Positions 35,777 through 44,739 of a stretch of DNA of 64,000 nt are shown here, piece by piece. The translations under genes were made by a program, and so were the position numbers. The first letter of the stretch is position 1. Each line of letters starts with the position of its first letter. Below the pieces are notes generated by a model. The model saw only the letters and a program-made list of their open reading frames with translations. It was not told where the DNA came from and ran no database searches. The DNA comes from Novosphingobium sp. PhB165 (GTDB lineage: Bacteria; Pseudomonadota; Alphaproteobacteria; Sphingomonadales; Sphingomonadaceae): positions 310,001 to 374,000 of the forward strand of contig NZ_SLVB01000003.1 of assembly GCF_004341845.1 (NCBI RefSeq), in the 5' to 3' direction.

Positions 35777-36429
35777 CAGAGGGCCTCTTCCAACGCGGAA
35801 ACGAACGGGGCGCCAGTCTTGGCGGTGACTTCCTCCAGCGTGACGCCGGGGGCGAGTTCCACCAGCGTCAGCCCGCCCGCTTTGCGGTCAATCGCGAAGA
35901 CGGCCAGATCGCTGACGATCATGTCCACCACGCGCTTGCCGGTCAGCGGCAGGGTGCAGGCGGGCAGGATCTTGGGATCGCCGTGCTTGGAGACGTGATC
36001 CATCACCACGATCACCTTCTTCACACCGGCGACGAGGTCCATCGCCCCGCCCATGCCCTTCACCATCTTGCCCGGGATCGTCCAGTTGGCGAGGTCGCCG
36101 TCGGCCGAAACTTCCATCGCGCCCAGCACGGCCATGTCGATATGGCCGCCGCGGATCATCGCGAAGCTGTCTGCGCTGGAGAAGAAGCTGCTGGTGGGCA
36201 GCGCGGTGATCGTCTGCTTGCCGGCGTTGATCAGGTCGGGATCGACATCCTCGTCATACGGGAACGGGCCGATGCCGAGCATGCCGTTCTCGCTCTGCAG
36301 CGTAACCTTGATGCCGGCGGCCACATGGTTCGCGACCAAGGTAGGGATGCCGATGCCCAGGTTCACATAGTACCCGTCGCGCAGTTCCTTTGCGGCGCGG
36401 GCGGCCATTTCATCGCGGGTCCAAGGCAT
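35776..36429 (-). CDS. pcaJ: 3-oxoadipate CoA-transferase, beta subunit
   Basis: The 217-residue protein begins [16 protein letters not shown] and contains the active-site glutamate E47 in [11 protein letters not shown], the residue that forms the CoA thioester. It pairs with PcaI to move CoA from succinyl-CoA to 3-oxoadipate. The ATG at 36429 shares its A with the pcaI stop (TAATG). The much longer frame reaching 36951 covers pcaI in a wrong phase and is a shadow. Related acetoacetate CoA-transferases are similar, so the pca context decides the call. Confidence 0.94.
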   Translation of the reverse strand: MPWTRDEMAARAAKELRDGYYVNLGIGIPTLVANHVAAGIKVTLQSENGMLGIGPFPYDEDVDPDLINAGKQTITALPTSSFFSSADSFAMIRGGHIDMAVLGAMEVSADGDLANWTIPGKMVKGMGGAMDLVAGVKKVIVVMDHVSKHGDPKILPACTLPLTGKRVVDMIVSDLAVFAIDRKAGGLTLVELAPGVTLEEVTAKTGAPFVSALEEAL

Positions 36430-37136
36430 TATGCGGCCTCCCTTTCGCGCACGGTGCGCTTCTCGATGCGCTTCTCGTTGATGGTGGAGAGCACCACGCG
36501 GTCGACATAGATGCCGGGGGTGTGGATGCAGTCGGGGTCGAACGTGCCGGCGGGCACGATCTCTTCCACTTCGGCAACGGTGACCTTGCCTGCGGTGGCC
36601 ATGTTCGGGTTGAAGTTGCGCGCGGTCTTGCGGAACATCAGGTTGCCCTCCTCGTCCGCGCGCCAGGCCTTGATGATCGACAGGTCCGCGCGCAGCCAGG
36701 TTTCGCGCACGTATTCCTCGCCCTCGAACACGTCCACCGGCTTGCCTTCGGCAACCATGGTGCCGACGCCGGTCTTGGTGTAGAACGCCGGAATACCCGC
36801 CCCGCCAGCGCGAATGCGCTCGGCCAGCGTGCCCTGCGGGTTCAGTTCCAGTTCGAGTTCGCCCGAGAGATACTGGCTCTCGAACAGCTTGTTCTCCCCC
36901 ACGTAGGACGAGATCATCTTGCCCACCTGCCGGCTTTCCAGCAGCATCCACAGGCCGAACCCGTCCGCACCCGCATTGTTGGAGATGACCGTCAGGTCCT
37001 TCACGCCCGCCGCGCGGATTTCGGGGATCAGGCTCTCGGGATTGCCTGAGAGCCCGAAACCGCCCGACATGATCGTCATGCCGTCGAACAGCAGTCCTTC
37101 GAGGGCGGCGGCGGGGCTATCGTAGATTTTCGACAT
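36429..37136 (-). CDS. pcaI: 3-oxoadipate CoA-transferase, alpha subunit
   Basis: The 235-residue protein begins [31 protein letters not shown], the glycine-rich start typical of alpha subunits of class I CoA-transferases, with [15 protein letters not shown] and [18 protein letters not shown]. It forms the heteromer with PcaJ. It follows benD by 11 bases and pcaJ follows immediately with a one-base overlap. Confidence 0.94.
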   Translation of the reverse strand: MSKIYDSPAAALEGLLFDGMTIMSGGFGLSGNPESLIPEIRAAGVKDLTVISNNAGADGFGLWMLLESRQVGKMISSYVGENKLFESQYLSGELELELNPQGTLAERIRAGGAGIPAFYTKTGVGTMVAEGKPVDVFEGEEYVRETWLRADLSIIKAWRADEEGNLMFRKTARNFNPNMATAGKVTVAEVEEIVPAGTFDPDCIHTPGIYVDRVVLSTINEKRIEKRTVREREAA

Positions 37137-37147
37137 CGAGTGTCTCC

Positions 37148-37933
37148 TTAACCGAGGTCGCCGCCCGCGACGGGCAGCACGGTGCCGGTCACGTAGCTGG
37201 CCTCGTCCGAGGCGAGGAACAGGATCGGGGCGATCTGCTCCTCAAGGGTTCCGTAGCGCTTCAGGAAGGCGGAGGAGGTCACTTGCTCCACCGCTTCCGC
37301 CATCCAAGCCTGTTCCTGCGCGTTGTCGCCTTCGGCGTTGCGGGCGACACGGCGGGGGGGAGCGCTCGTGCCGCCCGGTGCCGTCGCGACGACACGAATG
37401 CCCGCTTCGGCGTATTCCATCGCAAGGCTCTGGGTCAGGCCGTTGATGCCGCCCTTGGCCGCCGAATATGGCACCCGGCGAATGCCGCGCGTGGCGTTGG
37501 AGGACAGGTTCACGATCGTTCCAGCCCCCTGCCCCAGCATGGTCGGCAGCACCGCATGGCAGCAGTAAAGCGTGGGCATCAGCGAGCGGCGGATTTCCGC
37601 ATCGATCTGCGCGGGCTCGAACTCGGCATAGGGCCGCATCCGGATCGCGCCGCCGACATTGTTGATCAGGATGTCGATCCGCCCGAACGCCTCGACCGCC
37701 TTGGCCATCGCCATGGCCGCGCCTTCGTAAGTCTCAAGGTCACAGCAGACGGAGACGGCTTTTCCGCCCGCCGCCACGATGGCCTGTTCCACTTCGGTCA
37801 CGAATTCGGCGCGGTCCACCAGCACCACGCTGGCTCCTTCGGCGGCGGCGCGGGTGGCGACGCCGGCCCCGATGCCCTGCGCCGCGCCGGTCACGACCAT
37901 GACCTTGCCTGCGAAACGTCCTGCGAAGATCAT
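37148..37933 (-). CDS. benD: 1,6-dihydroxycyclohexa-2,4-diene-1-carboxylate dehydrogenase
   Basis: The 261-residue short-chain dehydrogenase has TGAAQGIGAG for NAD binding, NNVGG and the catalytic PYSAAKGG. BenD oxidises and decarboxylates the benzoate cis-diol to catechol with NAD. GGAGG lies seven bases before the ATG at 37933; the reading from 37978 starts in a repeat arm and is rejected. The presence of a diol dehydrogenase supports benzoate, rather than anthranilate, as the substrate of the upstream dioxygenase. It is separated from benB by 160 bases that hold a family C repeat, so it may be transcribed less. Confidence 0.94.
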   Translation of the reverse strand: MIFAGRFAGKVMVVTGAAQGIGAGVATRAAAEGASVVLVDRAEFVTEVEQAIVAAGGKAVSVCCDLETYEGAAMAMAKAVEAFGRIDILINNVGGAIRMRPYAEFEPAQIDAEIRRSLMPTLYCCHAVLPTMLGQGAGTIVNLSSNATRGIRRVPYSAAKGGINGLTQSLAMEYAEAGIRVVATAPGGTSAPPRRVARNAEGDNAQEQAWMAEAVEQVTSSAFLKRYGTLEEQIAPILFLASDEASYVTGTVLPVAGGDLG

Positions 37934-37953
37934 GGCCGGGCCTCCACACCCTT

Positions 37954-38040
37954 CGTCATTGCGAGCGTAGCGAAGCAATCCAGGAGCCGGTCTGCGCCGC
38001 TCTGGATTGCCGCGTCGGCTTCGCCTCCTCGCAATGACGA
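37954..38040. repeat. Inverted-repeat family C, copy 1
   Basis: CGTCATTGCGAGCGTAGCGA, AGCAATCCAG at the left and CTGGATTGCC, GCGTCGGCTTCGCC, TCCTCGCAATGACG at the right are complementary with a few mismatches around a loop of about 18 bases. A second copy lies at 63500. Here it interrupts the otherwise continuous ben operon between benB and benD, which is unusual for a conserved operon. Confidence 0.85.
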
Positions 38041-38093
38041 GGGTTGGGGGGATGAGGGATGAAGGTGTTGAGCGGACATGCCTCTGACCCCGA

Positions 38094-38606
38094 TCACACG
38101 TGGTAGATGTCGATGACCTGATGAATGTAGTCGTCCTTCAGGACGATCTTCTTCTTCAGGATCGTGGGCGTATCGCCAGACGTATCCAGCGTCAGGAACG
38201 TGGTTCCGAAGAACTGCTGCGTCTGCTGGTAGCGGTGGCTCATCGTGTGCCAGTTGTAGCGCAAGTCCACCTGACCCTCGCGGCGCTCCAGCACTTCCAC
38301 ATTGGCGATGAAGTGCGCCGATCGCGGCTCGGGGGTCGAAGCGGAGGAGCGTTCGGTGTTCAGCCGGTAGACGCGGTCTTCCAGCCCCTTGCGGTTGGCG
38401 TAGTAGATCAGCGAGATTTCGGTCTGCGGGTCGGTGCAGAGTTCATCGTCGTCGGTCCACGCGGGCATCCAGTATTCGGCGCTTTCGGCATAGCATTCCA
38501 GCCATTCGTCGAACCGGCGATCGTCCAGCAGCCGCGCCTCGCGGTAGAGGAAGGCGCAGATCTCGCGATAGGACAGCGTTTCACGAGTCATGTCGAGCGT
38601 GCTCAT
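38094..38606 (-). CDS. benB: Benzoate 1,2-dioxygenase, beta subunit
   Basis: The 170-residue protein is a small subunit of a ring-hydroxylating dioxygenase, with the cone-shaped NTF2-like fold read from REICAFLYREARLLDDRRFDEWLECYAESAEYWMP and a C-terminal DDYIHQVIDIYHV. It supports the alpha subunit in the alpha3-beta3 enzyme. The ATG overlaps the benA stop as ATGA. The BenB/XylY versus AntB distinction is uncertain by eye; context favours BenB. Confidence 0.93.
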   Translation of the reverse strand: MSTLDMTRETLSYREICAFLYREARLLDDRRFDEWLECYAESAEYWMPAWTDDDELCTDPQTEISLIYYANRKGLEDRVYRLNTERSSASTPEPRSAHFIANVEVLERREGQVDLRYNWHTMSHRYQQTQQFFGTTFLTLDTSGDTPTILKKKIVLKDDYIHQVIDIYHV

Positions 38607-39961
38607 TCCGCCGCCTCCATCATCGGCGGCTGATTGGCCGCGTCCTTCGCCAGACCGTCCAGCATGATCTGCGCCCAGAACTCATGCTGGCGCACGAACA
38701 GGCCCTCGTCCTCGCTGCGCTCGCTGGAGAGCAGCGGGTTCATGCCCATGGCGGCGGCATTGGCGTCCGGCCCGTGGATCCAGCGCTTGGCCCCGCGGCT
38801 GAGGTCGTTCCACAGCTCGCCCGCGCCTTCGTAAGCCTTCTGGCAGCTGCGGAATTCCTCCAGATCGTCGGGCGTGCCCATGCCGGTGACGTTGAAGAAA
38901 TCCTCGTACTGGCGGATGCGGTGGGCGCGGTCTTCGGCGCTCTCGCCCTTGGGGGCGTAGCAGTAGATCGTCACTTCGGTGGTGTGCACGTCGATCGGGC
39001 GCACGACGCGGATCTGCGTGGAGAACTGGTCCATCAGGAACACGTTGGGATAGAGCGCCAGATTGCGCGTCTGCTCGATGATGAACTTGGCCTTGTCCTC
39101 ACCCAGCCGCGCGTCCAGTTCCGGCTTGTGGTTCCAGATCGGCCGCACTTCGGGATTGATCACCTGCGTCCAGAGCAGGATGTGGCCATGTTCGAAGCCA
39201 TAGACACCGCTGGCGGGCGCCTTGGACCAGCCGTTGGCATCCACCGCCTTGGTGCCGCCTTCGGCGCGGCGGCCCATGGTGGACTGGTAGTTTTCGTGAA
39301 CGGAGCTGACGTGGTAGCCGTCGCAGCCGTTCTCCATCTGCATCTTCCAGTTGCCATCGAAGGTGTAGGTGGAATTGCCGGTCAGCACTTCCAGCCCCTC
39401 GGGCGCCTGATCGACCATCTGGTCGATGATGACCTTGGCCTCGCCCAGATGCTGTTCCAGCGGCAGCACGTCATGGTTCAGCGATCCGAACACGAAGCCG
39501 CGGTAGCTTTCGACGCGCAGGCGCGTCAGATCGTGCGAGCCTTCGTGGTCGAAGCTTTCCGGATAGGCGCCGGTGCTGGCATCCTTGGCGCGCAGCAGCT
39601 TGCCGTCGGGCTTGAAGCTCCAGCCATGGAACGGGCAGACGAACAGCGGCTGGTTGCCCCGCTTGCGGCGGCACAGCTTGGCGCCGCGATGCGCGCAGGC
39701 ATTGACCACACCGTTGATCGCGCCGTCCTTGGCACGGGTCAGGATCACGGGCGTACGCCCGATGAACGTCGTGAAGTAATCGTTCTTGTTCGGAAGCTGG
39801 CTTTCGTGGGCCAGATAGACCCAGTTGCTTTCGAAGATGTACTTCATTTCCAGTTCGAACAGCGCCGGATCGGTGAAGACGTCCCGGCGGCAGCGGAACT
39901 CTCCGGTTTCGACGTCATCGACCACGGCGGTCGAGACCCGGTGCATGAGGCGTTCGTACAT
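38603..39961 (-). CDS. benA: Benzoate 1,2-dioxygenase, alpha subunit
   Basis: The 452-residue protein has a Rieske site C89-A-H91-R-G and C109-P-F-H112-G-W (17 residues between, as usual) and the mononuclear iron motif D214-G-Y-H217-VSSV-H222. It adds O2 to benzoate to give the 1,2-cis-diol acid. It is collinear with benB and followed by benD, but a benC reductase gene is absent from this run. XylX and AntA are close relatives with overlapping substrates; benD and the catechol genes support the benzoate call. Confidence 0.94.
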   Translation of the reverse strand: MYERLMHRVSTAVVDDVETGEFRCRRDVFTDPALFELEMKYIFESNWVYLAHESQLPNKNDYFTTFIGRTPVILTRAKDGAINGVVNACAHRGAKLCRRKRGNQPLFVCPFHGWSFKPDGKLLRAKDASTGAYPESFDHEGSHDLTRLRVESYRGFVFGSLNHDVLPLEQHLGEAKVIIDQMVDQAPEGLEVLTGNSTYTFDGNWKMQMENGCDGYHVSSVHENYQSTMGRRAEGGTKAVDANGWSKAPASGVYGFEHGHILLWTQVINPEVRPIWNHKPELDARLGEDKAKFIIEQTRNLALYPNVFLMDQFSTQIRVVRPIDVHTTEVTIYCYAPKGESAEDRAHRIRQYEDFFNVTGMGTPDDLEEFRSCQKAYEGAGELWNDLSRGAKRWIHGPDANAAAMGMNPLLSSERSEDEGLFVRQHEFWAQIMLDGLAKDAANQPPMMEAAE

Positions 39962-39987
39962 GATCCTGTCTCCCGTTATGGTTGCGG

Positions 39988-40902
39988 TCAGGCCGTTTCT
40001 GTTTCCGGTTCGACTTCGGCGCGGGTGCGGGACGAGAAGTGCTCGTCGTCCGCATCGGCGGCGCGCTGCATCTGGAAGTCGAACTGGATGTAGGCGCTGT
40101 CGCCCTGGCGGCTGGGCACCGGCAGCAGACCCTCGCGGGTGCCGAAGGCGAAATCGTCGGCCGCGAAGGGATCGTCGCCGAAGTTGATCTGCGTCGTCAG
40201 CGTGCGATAGCCCGGCGCTTCGATGAAGAAGTGGACGTGGGCGGGGCGATTGCCGTGGCGGCCCAGCGCCTGCATCAGCTGGTCGGTCGATCCGCCCGGC
40301 GGTACCGAGTAACCGCTCGGCTGCTTGGAATGGAACGCATAGCGCCCGTCCTTGCCCAGCTTGATGCGGCGGCGGTTGTTGAACGGGGTCTGCTCGCCGG
40401 TCGGGTCGAAGTGCGAATACCAGCCCTTCGAATTGGCGTGCCAGACGTGGACCACGGCGTTCTCCACCGCTTCGCCATCCGGGCCGGTGACGCTGCCGGT
40501 CATGTGCAGGACCGTGGTGCCCTCGTCCTCGTCCACGGAAAGGTTCACATTGCCTTCCACCAGCGGCGCGCCGGCGACATAGAGCGGCCCTTCGATGGTG
40601 CGCGGGGTGCCACCGGTCAGGCCGGCCTCGGCATCCTTGGCATCCATGTAGAGGTCCAGGAAGTGCTCAAGGCCGGTGCCGGGCACGATAAGGCCGATCT
40701 CGCCCGCGCTGTCCGAAAGGTACTTCATGGCGAGCCAGAACTCGCTTTCGGAAATGTCGTGGCGGACGATCAGCTCCATCACCGATTCAGTGAGGTCGCG
40801 CATGATCGCCTTGAGGCGCGGGCTGCCGCCGCTCTCGTTCACGCCGGCGGCGCGGTCGAGCAGCTGCTGGATTTCCGGGGTCTTTACGAAGCTGACGTCC
40901 AT
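39988..40902 (-). CDS. catA: Catechol 1,2-dioxygenase
   Basis: The 304-residue intradiol dioxygenase has the four iron(III) ligands as expected: Y162 in GWYSHFD, Y198 in GYSVP, H222 and H224 in AHVHFF. It cleaves catechol between its hydroxyls to cis,cis-muconate. GGAGAG lies six bases before the ATG at 40902; a TTG five codons earlier is less likely. It lies between catC and benA on the same strand. No protocatechuate 3,4-dioxygenase features (PcaG/H) are seen. Confidence 0.96.
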   Translation of the reverse strand: MDVSFVKTPEIQQLLDRAAGVNESGGSPRLKAIMRDLTESVMELIVRHDISESEFWLAMKYLSDSAGEIGLIVPGTGLEHFLDLYMDAKDAEAGLTGGTPRTIEGPLYVAGAPLVEGNVNLSVDEDEGTTVLHMTGSVTGPDGEAVENAVVHVWHANSKGWYSHFDPTGEQTPFNNRRRIKLGKDGRYAFHSKQPSGYSVPPGGSTDQLMQALGRHGNRPAHVHFFIEAPGYRTLTTQINFGDDPFAADDFAFGTREGLLPVPSRQGDSAYIQFDFQMQRAADADDEHFSSRTRAEVEPETETA

Positions 40903-40942
40903 TTTATTCTCTCCCAAGGACTGAATTCAGTGGCTCCGGCGA

Positions 40943-41233
40943 TCAGCGATCGTCGTCATGGATGGAGGATGGGTGCCGGGCGAGCGGCGTGACCTTCATG
41001 GTCATGAAGGGGTAGAGCGGCAGGGCCATGAGCGTGTCATGCAGCGCCGCATTGCTCTCGACATCGAAGATCGAGACGTTCGAATAGAGCCCGACCTTGC
41101 GCCAGATGTGGCGCCACACGCCGGCGGTCTGGAGCTTCTGGAAGTACGCCTTTTCGGCGGCCTTGATCTTCGCTGCGTGTTCCGCGTCGAAGTCCAGCGG
41201 GATGTTGACGTCCATTTCGACCATGAACAGCAT
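40943..41233 (-). CDS. catC: Muconolactone delta-isomerase
   Basis: The 96-residue protein begins MLFMVEMDVNIP and has the KAYFQKLQTAGVWRHIWRKVGLYSNVSIFDV segment typical of CatC. It shifts the double bond of muconolactone to give 3-oxoadipate enol-lactone. It follows catB by three bases. Length and motifs match the family closely. Confidence 0.96.
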   Translation of the reverse strand: MLFMVEMDVNIPLDFDAEHAAKIKAAEKAYFQKLQTAGVWRHIWRKVGLYSNVSIFDVESNAALHDTLMALPLYPFMTMKVTPLARHPSSIHDDDR

Positions 41234-41236
41234 GGT

Positions 41237-42394
41237 TCAGGCTCCTGTATTTACGGCGTGGAGGATGGGACCGGAGCGGTCGCGCCGGAAGAAAGCGATC
41301 TTGTCGGGATCGAGCGCGATGCCGAGGCCGGGGCCGGTCGGCACCTTCAGCGAAAAGTCCCCGTAGCCGAGCGGCTGCGTGAGGATTTCCTCGGTCTGCA
41401 GCAGCGGGCCGAACAGTTCGGTGCCCCAGGCAAGCTCGGGAACGGTGGCGAAGACATGGGCCGAAGCCGCCGTGCCCACGCCGCCTTCCAGCATCGTGCC
41501 GCCATAGAGGCCGATGCCCGCCGCGGTGCCGATGGCGGCCACTTCGGCGGTGGCGAAAAGCCCGCCCGACTGCGCGATCTTCAGCGCGAAGACGCCCGCC
41601 GCGCCGGCAGCGGCAATCCGCAGCGCCGTGCGCGGGCCGTGCAGCGCCTCGTCCGCCATCAGCGGTACGCCTCGCGTGGTCGCAAGGCGGGTCATCGCCG
41701 CAATGTCGTCCCCGGCGATGGGCTGTTCCACCAGATCGCAGCCGACATCCTGCAGCATCGCCATGCCCAGCTTGGCCTGCGCCTCGCTCCAGTTCTGGTT
41801 CACGTCCACGCGCACGCTGGCACGGTCGCCCAGTGCCTTGCAGATTGCGCCGACATGGGCGACGTCCGCCCGCACGTCGCGCTTGCCGATCTTCAGCTTG
41901 AAGATGCGGTGGCGGCGCAGGGACAGCATTTCCTCGCCCTCGGCAATGTCGCGCGCGGTGTCGCCGCTGGCGAGGGTCCAGGCCACCGGCATGTCGTCGC
42001 GCACGCGGCCACCGCCGATGAGGTCAGAGACTGGCACGCCCAGCCGCTTGCCCGCCATGTCCAGCAGCGCCGTTTCCACCGCGCACTTGGCGAAGTGGTT
42101 GCCGCGCACGCACTTGGCCACCTTCGCCATCGTCGCGCCGACATGGGCGATGTCGCAGGTCTTCAGGACCGGGACGATATAAGTGTCGATGGCGGACTTG
42201 ATGCTTTCCGGGCTTTCCTCGCCATAACTGAGGCCGCCGATCGTGGTGCCCTCACCGATGCCCTCGACACCGTCGCTGTCCGTCAGGCGGACAATCACCA
42301 TCGCCTGCGAATGCATCGTGGCCATGGCCAGCACATGCGGGCGGATCGTCGGTACATCGACGATTAAGGTATCAGCGCGATCGAGCGCAGCCAT
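41237..42394 (-). CDS. catB: Muconate cycloisomerase
   Basis: The 385-residue enolase-superfamily protein has the second KxK lysine segment FKLKIGKRD, metal-binding VDVNQNW, EQPIAGDD and ADEALHG, and a C-terminal GGTMLEGGVG. It lactonises cis,cis-muconate to muconolactone. GAGAGG lies seven bases before the ATG at 42394. It is the first gene of the catBCA-benAB-benD-pcaIJDF run and is divergent from catR, with the ATAC-N7-GTAT site about 90 bases upstream of its start. Confidence 0.96.
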   Translation of the reverse strand: MAALDRADTLIVDVPTIRPHVLAMATMHSQAMVIVRLTDSDGVEGIGEGTTIGGLSYGEESPESIKSAIDTYIVPVLKTCDIAHVGATMAKVAKCVRGNHFAKCAVETALLDMAGKRLGVPVSDLIGGGRVRDDMPVAWTLASGDTARDIAEGEEMLSLRRHRIFKLKIGKRDVRADVAHVGAICKALGDRASVRVDVNQNWSEAQAKLGMAMLQDVGCDLVEQPIAGDDIAAMTRLATTRGVPLMADEALHGPRTALRIAAAGAAGVFALKIAQSGGLFATAEVAAIGTAAGIGLYGGTMLEGGVGTAASAHVFATVPELAWGTELFGPLLQTEEILTQPLGYGDFSLKVPTGPGLGIALDPDKIAFFRRDRSGPILHAVNTGA

Positions 42395-42482
42395 TGCAGA
42401 ACCTCTCCGGTATGCTTAGGGTTTCGGCAACAAATTAGGGATGAGGCTGAGTCGCATCAAAGACCGATGTGGTTGCGCCCCG

Positions 42483-42497
42483 ATACCTGACAGGTAT
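42483..42497. promoter_or_regulatory. Muconate/benzoate LysR operator, ATAC-N7-GTAT
   Basis: ATAC (42483-42486), CTGACAG and GTAT (42494-42497) match exactly the ATAC-N7-GTAT sites bound by CatM and BenM of Acinetobacter. It lies in the catB-catR divergent spacer, seven bases before the catR ATG and about 89 bases upstream of catB. That suits both autoregulation of catR and activation of catB in the presence of muconate. Eight fixed bases would occur by chance roughly once in 65,000 positions. Binding is inferred, not shown. Confidence 0.7.
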
Positions 42498-42504
42498 TTC
42501 GATC

Positions 42505-43428
42505 ATGGACCTTCGCCTGCTGAGGTACTTCGTCGCGGTTGCCGACGAAGGCAATTTCAACCGGGCCGCAGAGCGGCTCCACATCGCCCAGCCGCCCTTG
42601 AGCCGCGCTATCCAGCAGCTTGAGGCGCAAGTGGGCGCGGCCTTGCTCGACCGCGCGCAGCGTCCGCTGCGTCTCACGCCGGTCGGGCAGCTTGTCTACG
42701 ATCAGGCGCTGCAGATGCTGGCGCGGATGGAAGACATGGACGCGATGGTGAAAGCTGCCGTCGGCAGCGAGCGGCGGCGCTTCGTGGTCGGCTTCGTCTC
42801 CTCGACGATCTATGCCCGCCTGCCCGAACTGATCCGCGAATTCCGCAAGGAGGCGCAGGACGTCGAACTGGTGCTGGTGGAAAGCACCACGCTGGACCAG
42901 ATCGCCGCGCTGAAGGAAGGCCGCATCGACGTGGGGTTCGGCCGCATCCGCTTCGACGATCCCTCGGTCCGCCGCACCGTACTGCGGCATGAGAAACTGG
43001 TCGCCGCCTTCCCCTTCACCCATCCGCTGGCGCAGGGCGACGGGCCGGTCTCGCTGCATGACATCGCTTCCGAGCCGCTGATCGTCTACCCGCGATCCCC
43101 CCGCCCCAGCTACGCCGATCAGGTGCTCTCGCTGCTGCGCGACCACTCGATCGAGCCGCGCGTGGTGCATGAGGCGCGCGAATTGCAGATCGCCATCGGC
43201 CTTGTCGCTGCCGAGGAAGGCGTGGCCATCGTCCCGGAATCGGTCCACCGCGCGCGCAGCCATGATGTCGCCTATCGCGAACTGGCGGAGCCGGTGACCT
43301 CCCCGATCATCATGAGCCACCGCGCGGGCGATCACTCGGCCGAATTGCAGCGAATGATAACGGTGATCGCCCGCAAATACCGCGAATGGGGATACGATGT
43401 GTCGCCCGCGCTGGAGGCGGCTCTTTGA
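42505..43428 (+). CDS. catR: LysR-family regulator of the cat/ben/pca genes
   Basis: The 307-residue protein begins MDLRLLRYFVAVADEGNFNRAAERLHIAQPPLSRAIQQLEAQVG, the canonical LysR helix-turn-helix, followed by a substrate-binding domain. It is a CatR/BenM-type activator that would respond to cis,cis-muconate (and perhaps benzoate). It is divergent from catB over a spacer that contains a perfect ATAC-N7-GTAT site. The start at 42505 fits the family; the upstream extension from 42469 overlaps the operator and is not likely. Whether it is a CatR or BenM orthologue is not decided by sequence alone. Confidence 0.93.
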   Translation: MDLRLLRYFVAVADEGNFNRAAERLHIAQPPLSRAIQQLEAQVGAALLDRAQRPLRLTPVGQLVYDQALQMLARMEDMDAMVKAAVGSERRRFVVGFVSSTIYARLPELIREFRKEAQDVELVLVESTTLDQIAALKEGRIDVGFGRIRFDDPSVRRTVLRHEKLVAAFPFTHPLAQGDGPVSLHDIASEPLIVYPRSPRPSYADQVLSLLRDHSIEPRVVHEARELQIAIGLVAAEEGVAIVPESVHRARSHDVAYRELAEPVTSPIIMSHRAGDHSAELQRMITVIARKYREWGYDVSPALEAAL

Positions 43429-43498
43429 TCACCTGCAAGCAAGTATGTTTCACCCCAGACATTGACGGAGAGATGAAATTGCCCGAACGGATCGGCTC

Positions 43499-44725
43499 AT
43501 GAGCAAGGCAGACGTCGTTATCGTAGGAGCCGGCCACGGCGGGGCGCAGTGCGCCATCGCCCTGCGCCAGAACGGTTTCACCGGAACCATCACCGTGATC
43601 GGCCGCGAGCCGGAGTATCCTTACGAGCGCCCGCCGCTCTCCAAGGAATATTTCGCGCGCGAAAAGACCTTCGACCGCCTCTACATCCGCCCGCCGACGT
43701 TCTGGGCCGAGAAGGAAGTGACCTTCAAGCTCGGCACCGAAGTCACGGCGGTCGATCCTTCGGCGCATGAACTGACGCTCTCGACCGGAGAGACTTACGG
43801 CTATGGCAAGCTGGTCTGGGCAACCGGCGGCGACCCGCGCCGTCTGGCCTGCACGGGCGCCGAACTGGCGGGCATTCACGCCGTGCGCACCCGTGAGGAT
43901 TGCGACACGCTGATGGCCGAAGTCGATGCCGGCACGAAGAATATCGTCGTGATCGGCGGCGGTTACATCGGGCTGGAAGCGGCGGCGGTGCTGTCGAAGA
44001 TGAAGCTCAACGTCACCCTTCTGGAAGCGCTGCCCCGCGTGCTGGCGCGCGTGGCGGGCGAGGAACTGTCCGAGTTCTATCAGAACGAACACCGCGACCA
44101 CGGTGTCGATCTGCGCACCGGCGTTGCCGTCGAATGCCTTGAAGGCGACGGTCACCGCGTGACGGGCGTGAAGCTGGCGGATGGCGAAGTGGTTCCGGCC
44201 GAAGCCGTGATCGTCGGCATCGGCATCGTTCCCGCCGTCGGCCCGCTGATCGTGGCAGGCGCGGCGGGCGCGAACGGCGTGGACGTGGACGAATACTGCC
44301 GAACCTCGCTGCCCGACATCTATGCCATCGGCGACTGCGCCTCCTTCGCCTGCGACTTTGCCGGCGGCAACGTGATGCGCGTGGAATCGGTGCAGAACGC
44401 CAACGATATGGCGACTTGCGTAGCCAAGGCGATCTGCGGTGACGAGAAGCCATACAAGGCTTTCCCGTGGTTCTGGTCCAACCAGTATGACCTGCGCCTG
44501 CAGACCGCGGGCATCAACGTGGGCTTCGACCAGACGGTGATCCGCGGCGACACCGCCGCGCGGTCGTTCTCGGTGGTCTACCTGAAGCAGGGCAAGGTGG
44601 TCGCGCTGGACTGCGTGAACATGGTCAAGGACTATGTGCAGGGCCGCAAGCTGGTGGAAGCGGGCGCTTCGCCGGATGTCGCGGAACTGGCCGATGCGGG
44701 CAAACCGCTGAAGGAACTGATCTAA
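43499..44725 (+). CDS. FAD-dependent ferredoxin reductase (putidaredoxin/rhodocoxin reductase type)
   Basis: The 408-residue protein has [11 protein letters not shown] for FAD, a second Rossmann [13 protein letters not shown] for NAD(P)H and the C-terminal YAIGDCA FAD motif, followed by a Rieske/P450 reductase-type C-terminal domain with [16 protein letters not shown]. It should reduce a [2Fe-2S] ferredoxin with NADH, but no ferredoxin gene is next to it. It is 70 bases downstream of catR on the same strand. Because benC is missing from the window, it is a candidate electron supplier for BenAB. A short in-frame-stopped reading at 43473 that ends at the ATG is noted separately. Confidence 0.9.
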   Translation: MSKADVVIVGAGHGGAQCAIALRQNGFTGTITVIGREPEYPYERPPLSKEYFAREKTFDRLYIRPPTFWAEKEVTFKLGTEVTAVDPSAHELTLSTGETYGYGKLVWATGGDPRRLACTGAELAGIHAVRTREDCDTLMAEVDAGTKNIVVIGGGYIGLEAAAVLSKMKLNVTLLEALPRVLARVAGEELSEFYQNEHRDHGVDLRTGVAVECLEGDGHRVTGVKLADGEVVPAEAVIVGIGIVPAVGPLIVAGAAGANGVDVDEYCRTSLPDIYAIGDCASFACDFAGGNVMRVESVQNANDMATCVAKAICGDEKPYKAFPWFWSNQYDLRLQTAGINVGFDQTVIRGDTAARSFSVVYLKQGKVVALDCVNMVKDYVQGRKLVEAGASPDVAELADAGKPLKELI

Positions 44726-44739
44726 GGGAAATGCGTGTA

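Noticed and set aside
36430..36951. Extension of pcaJ upstream into pcaI
   Set aside because: It reads pcaI in the wrong frame. pcaJ has its own ATG overlapping the pcaI stop.
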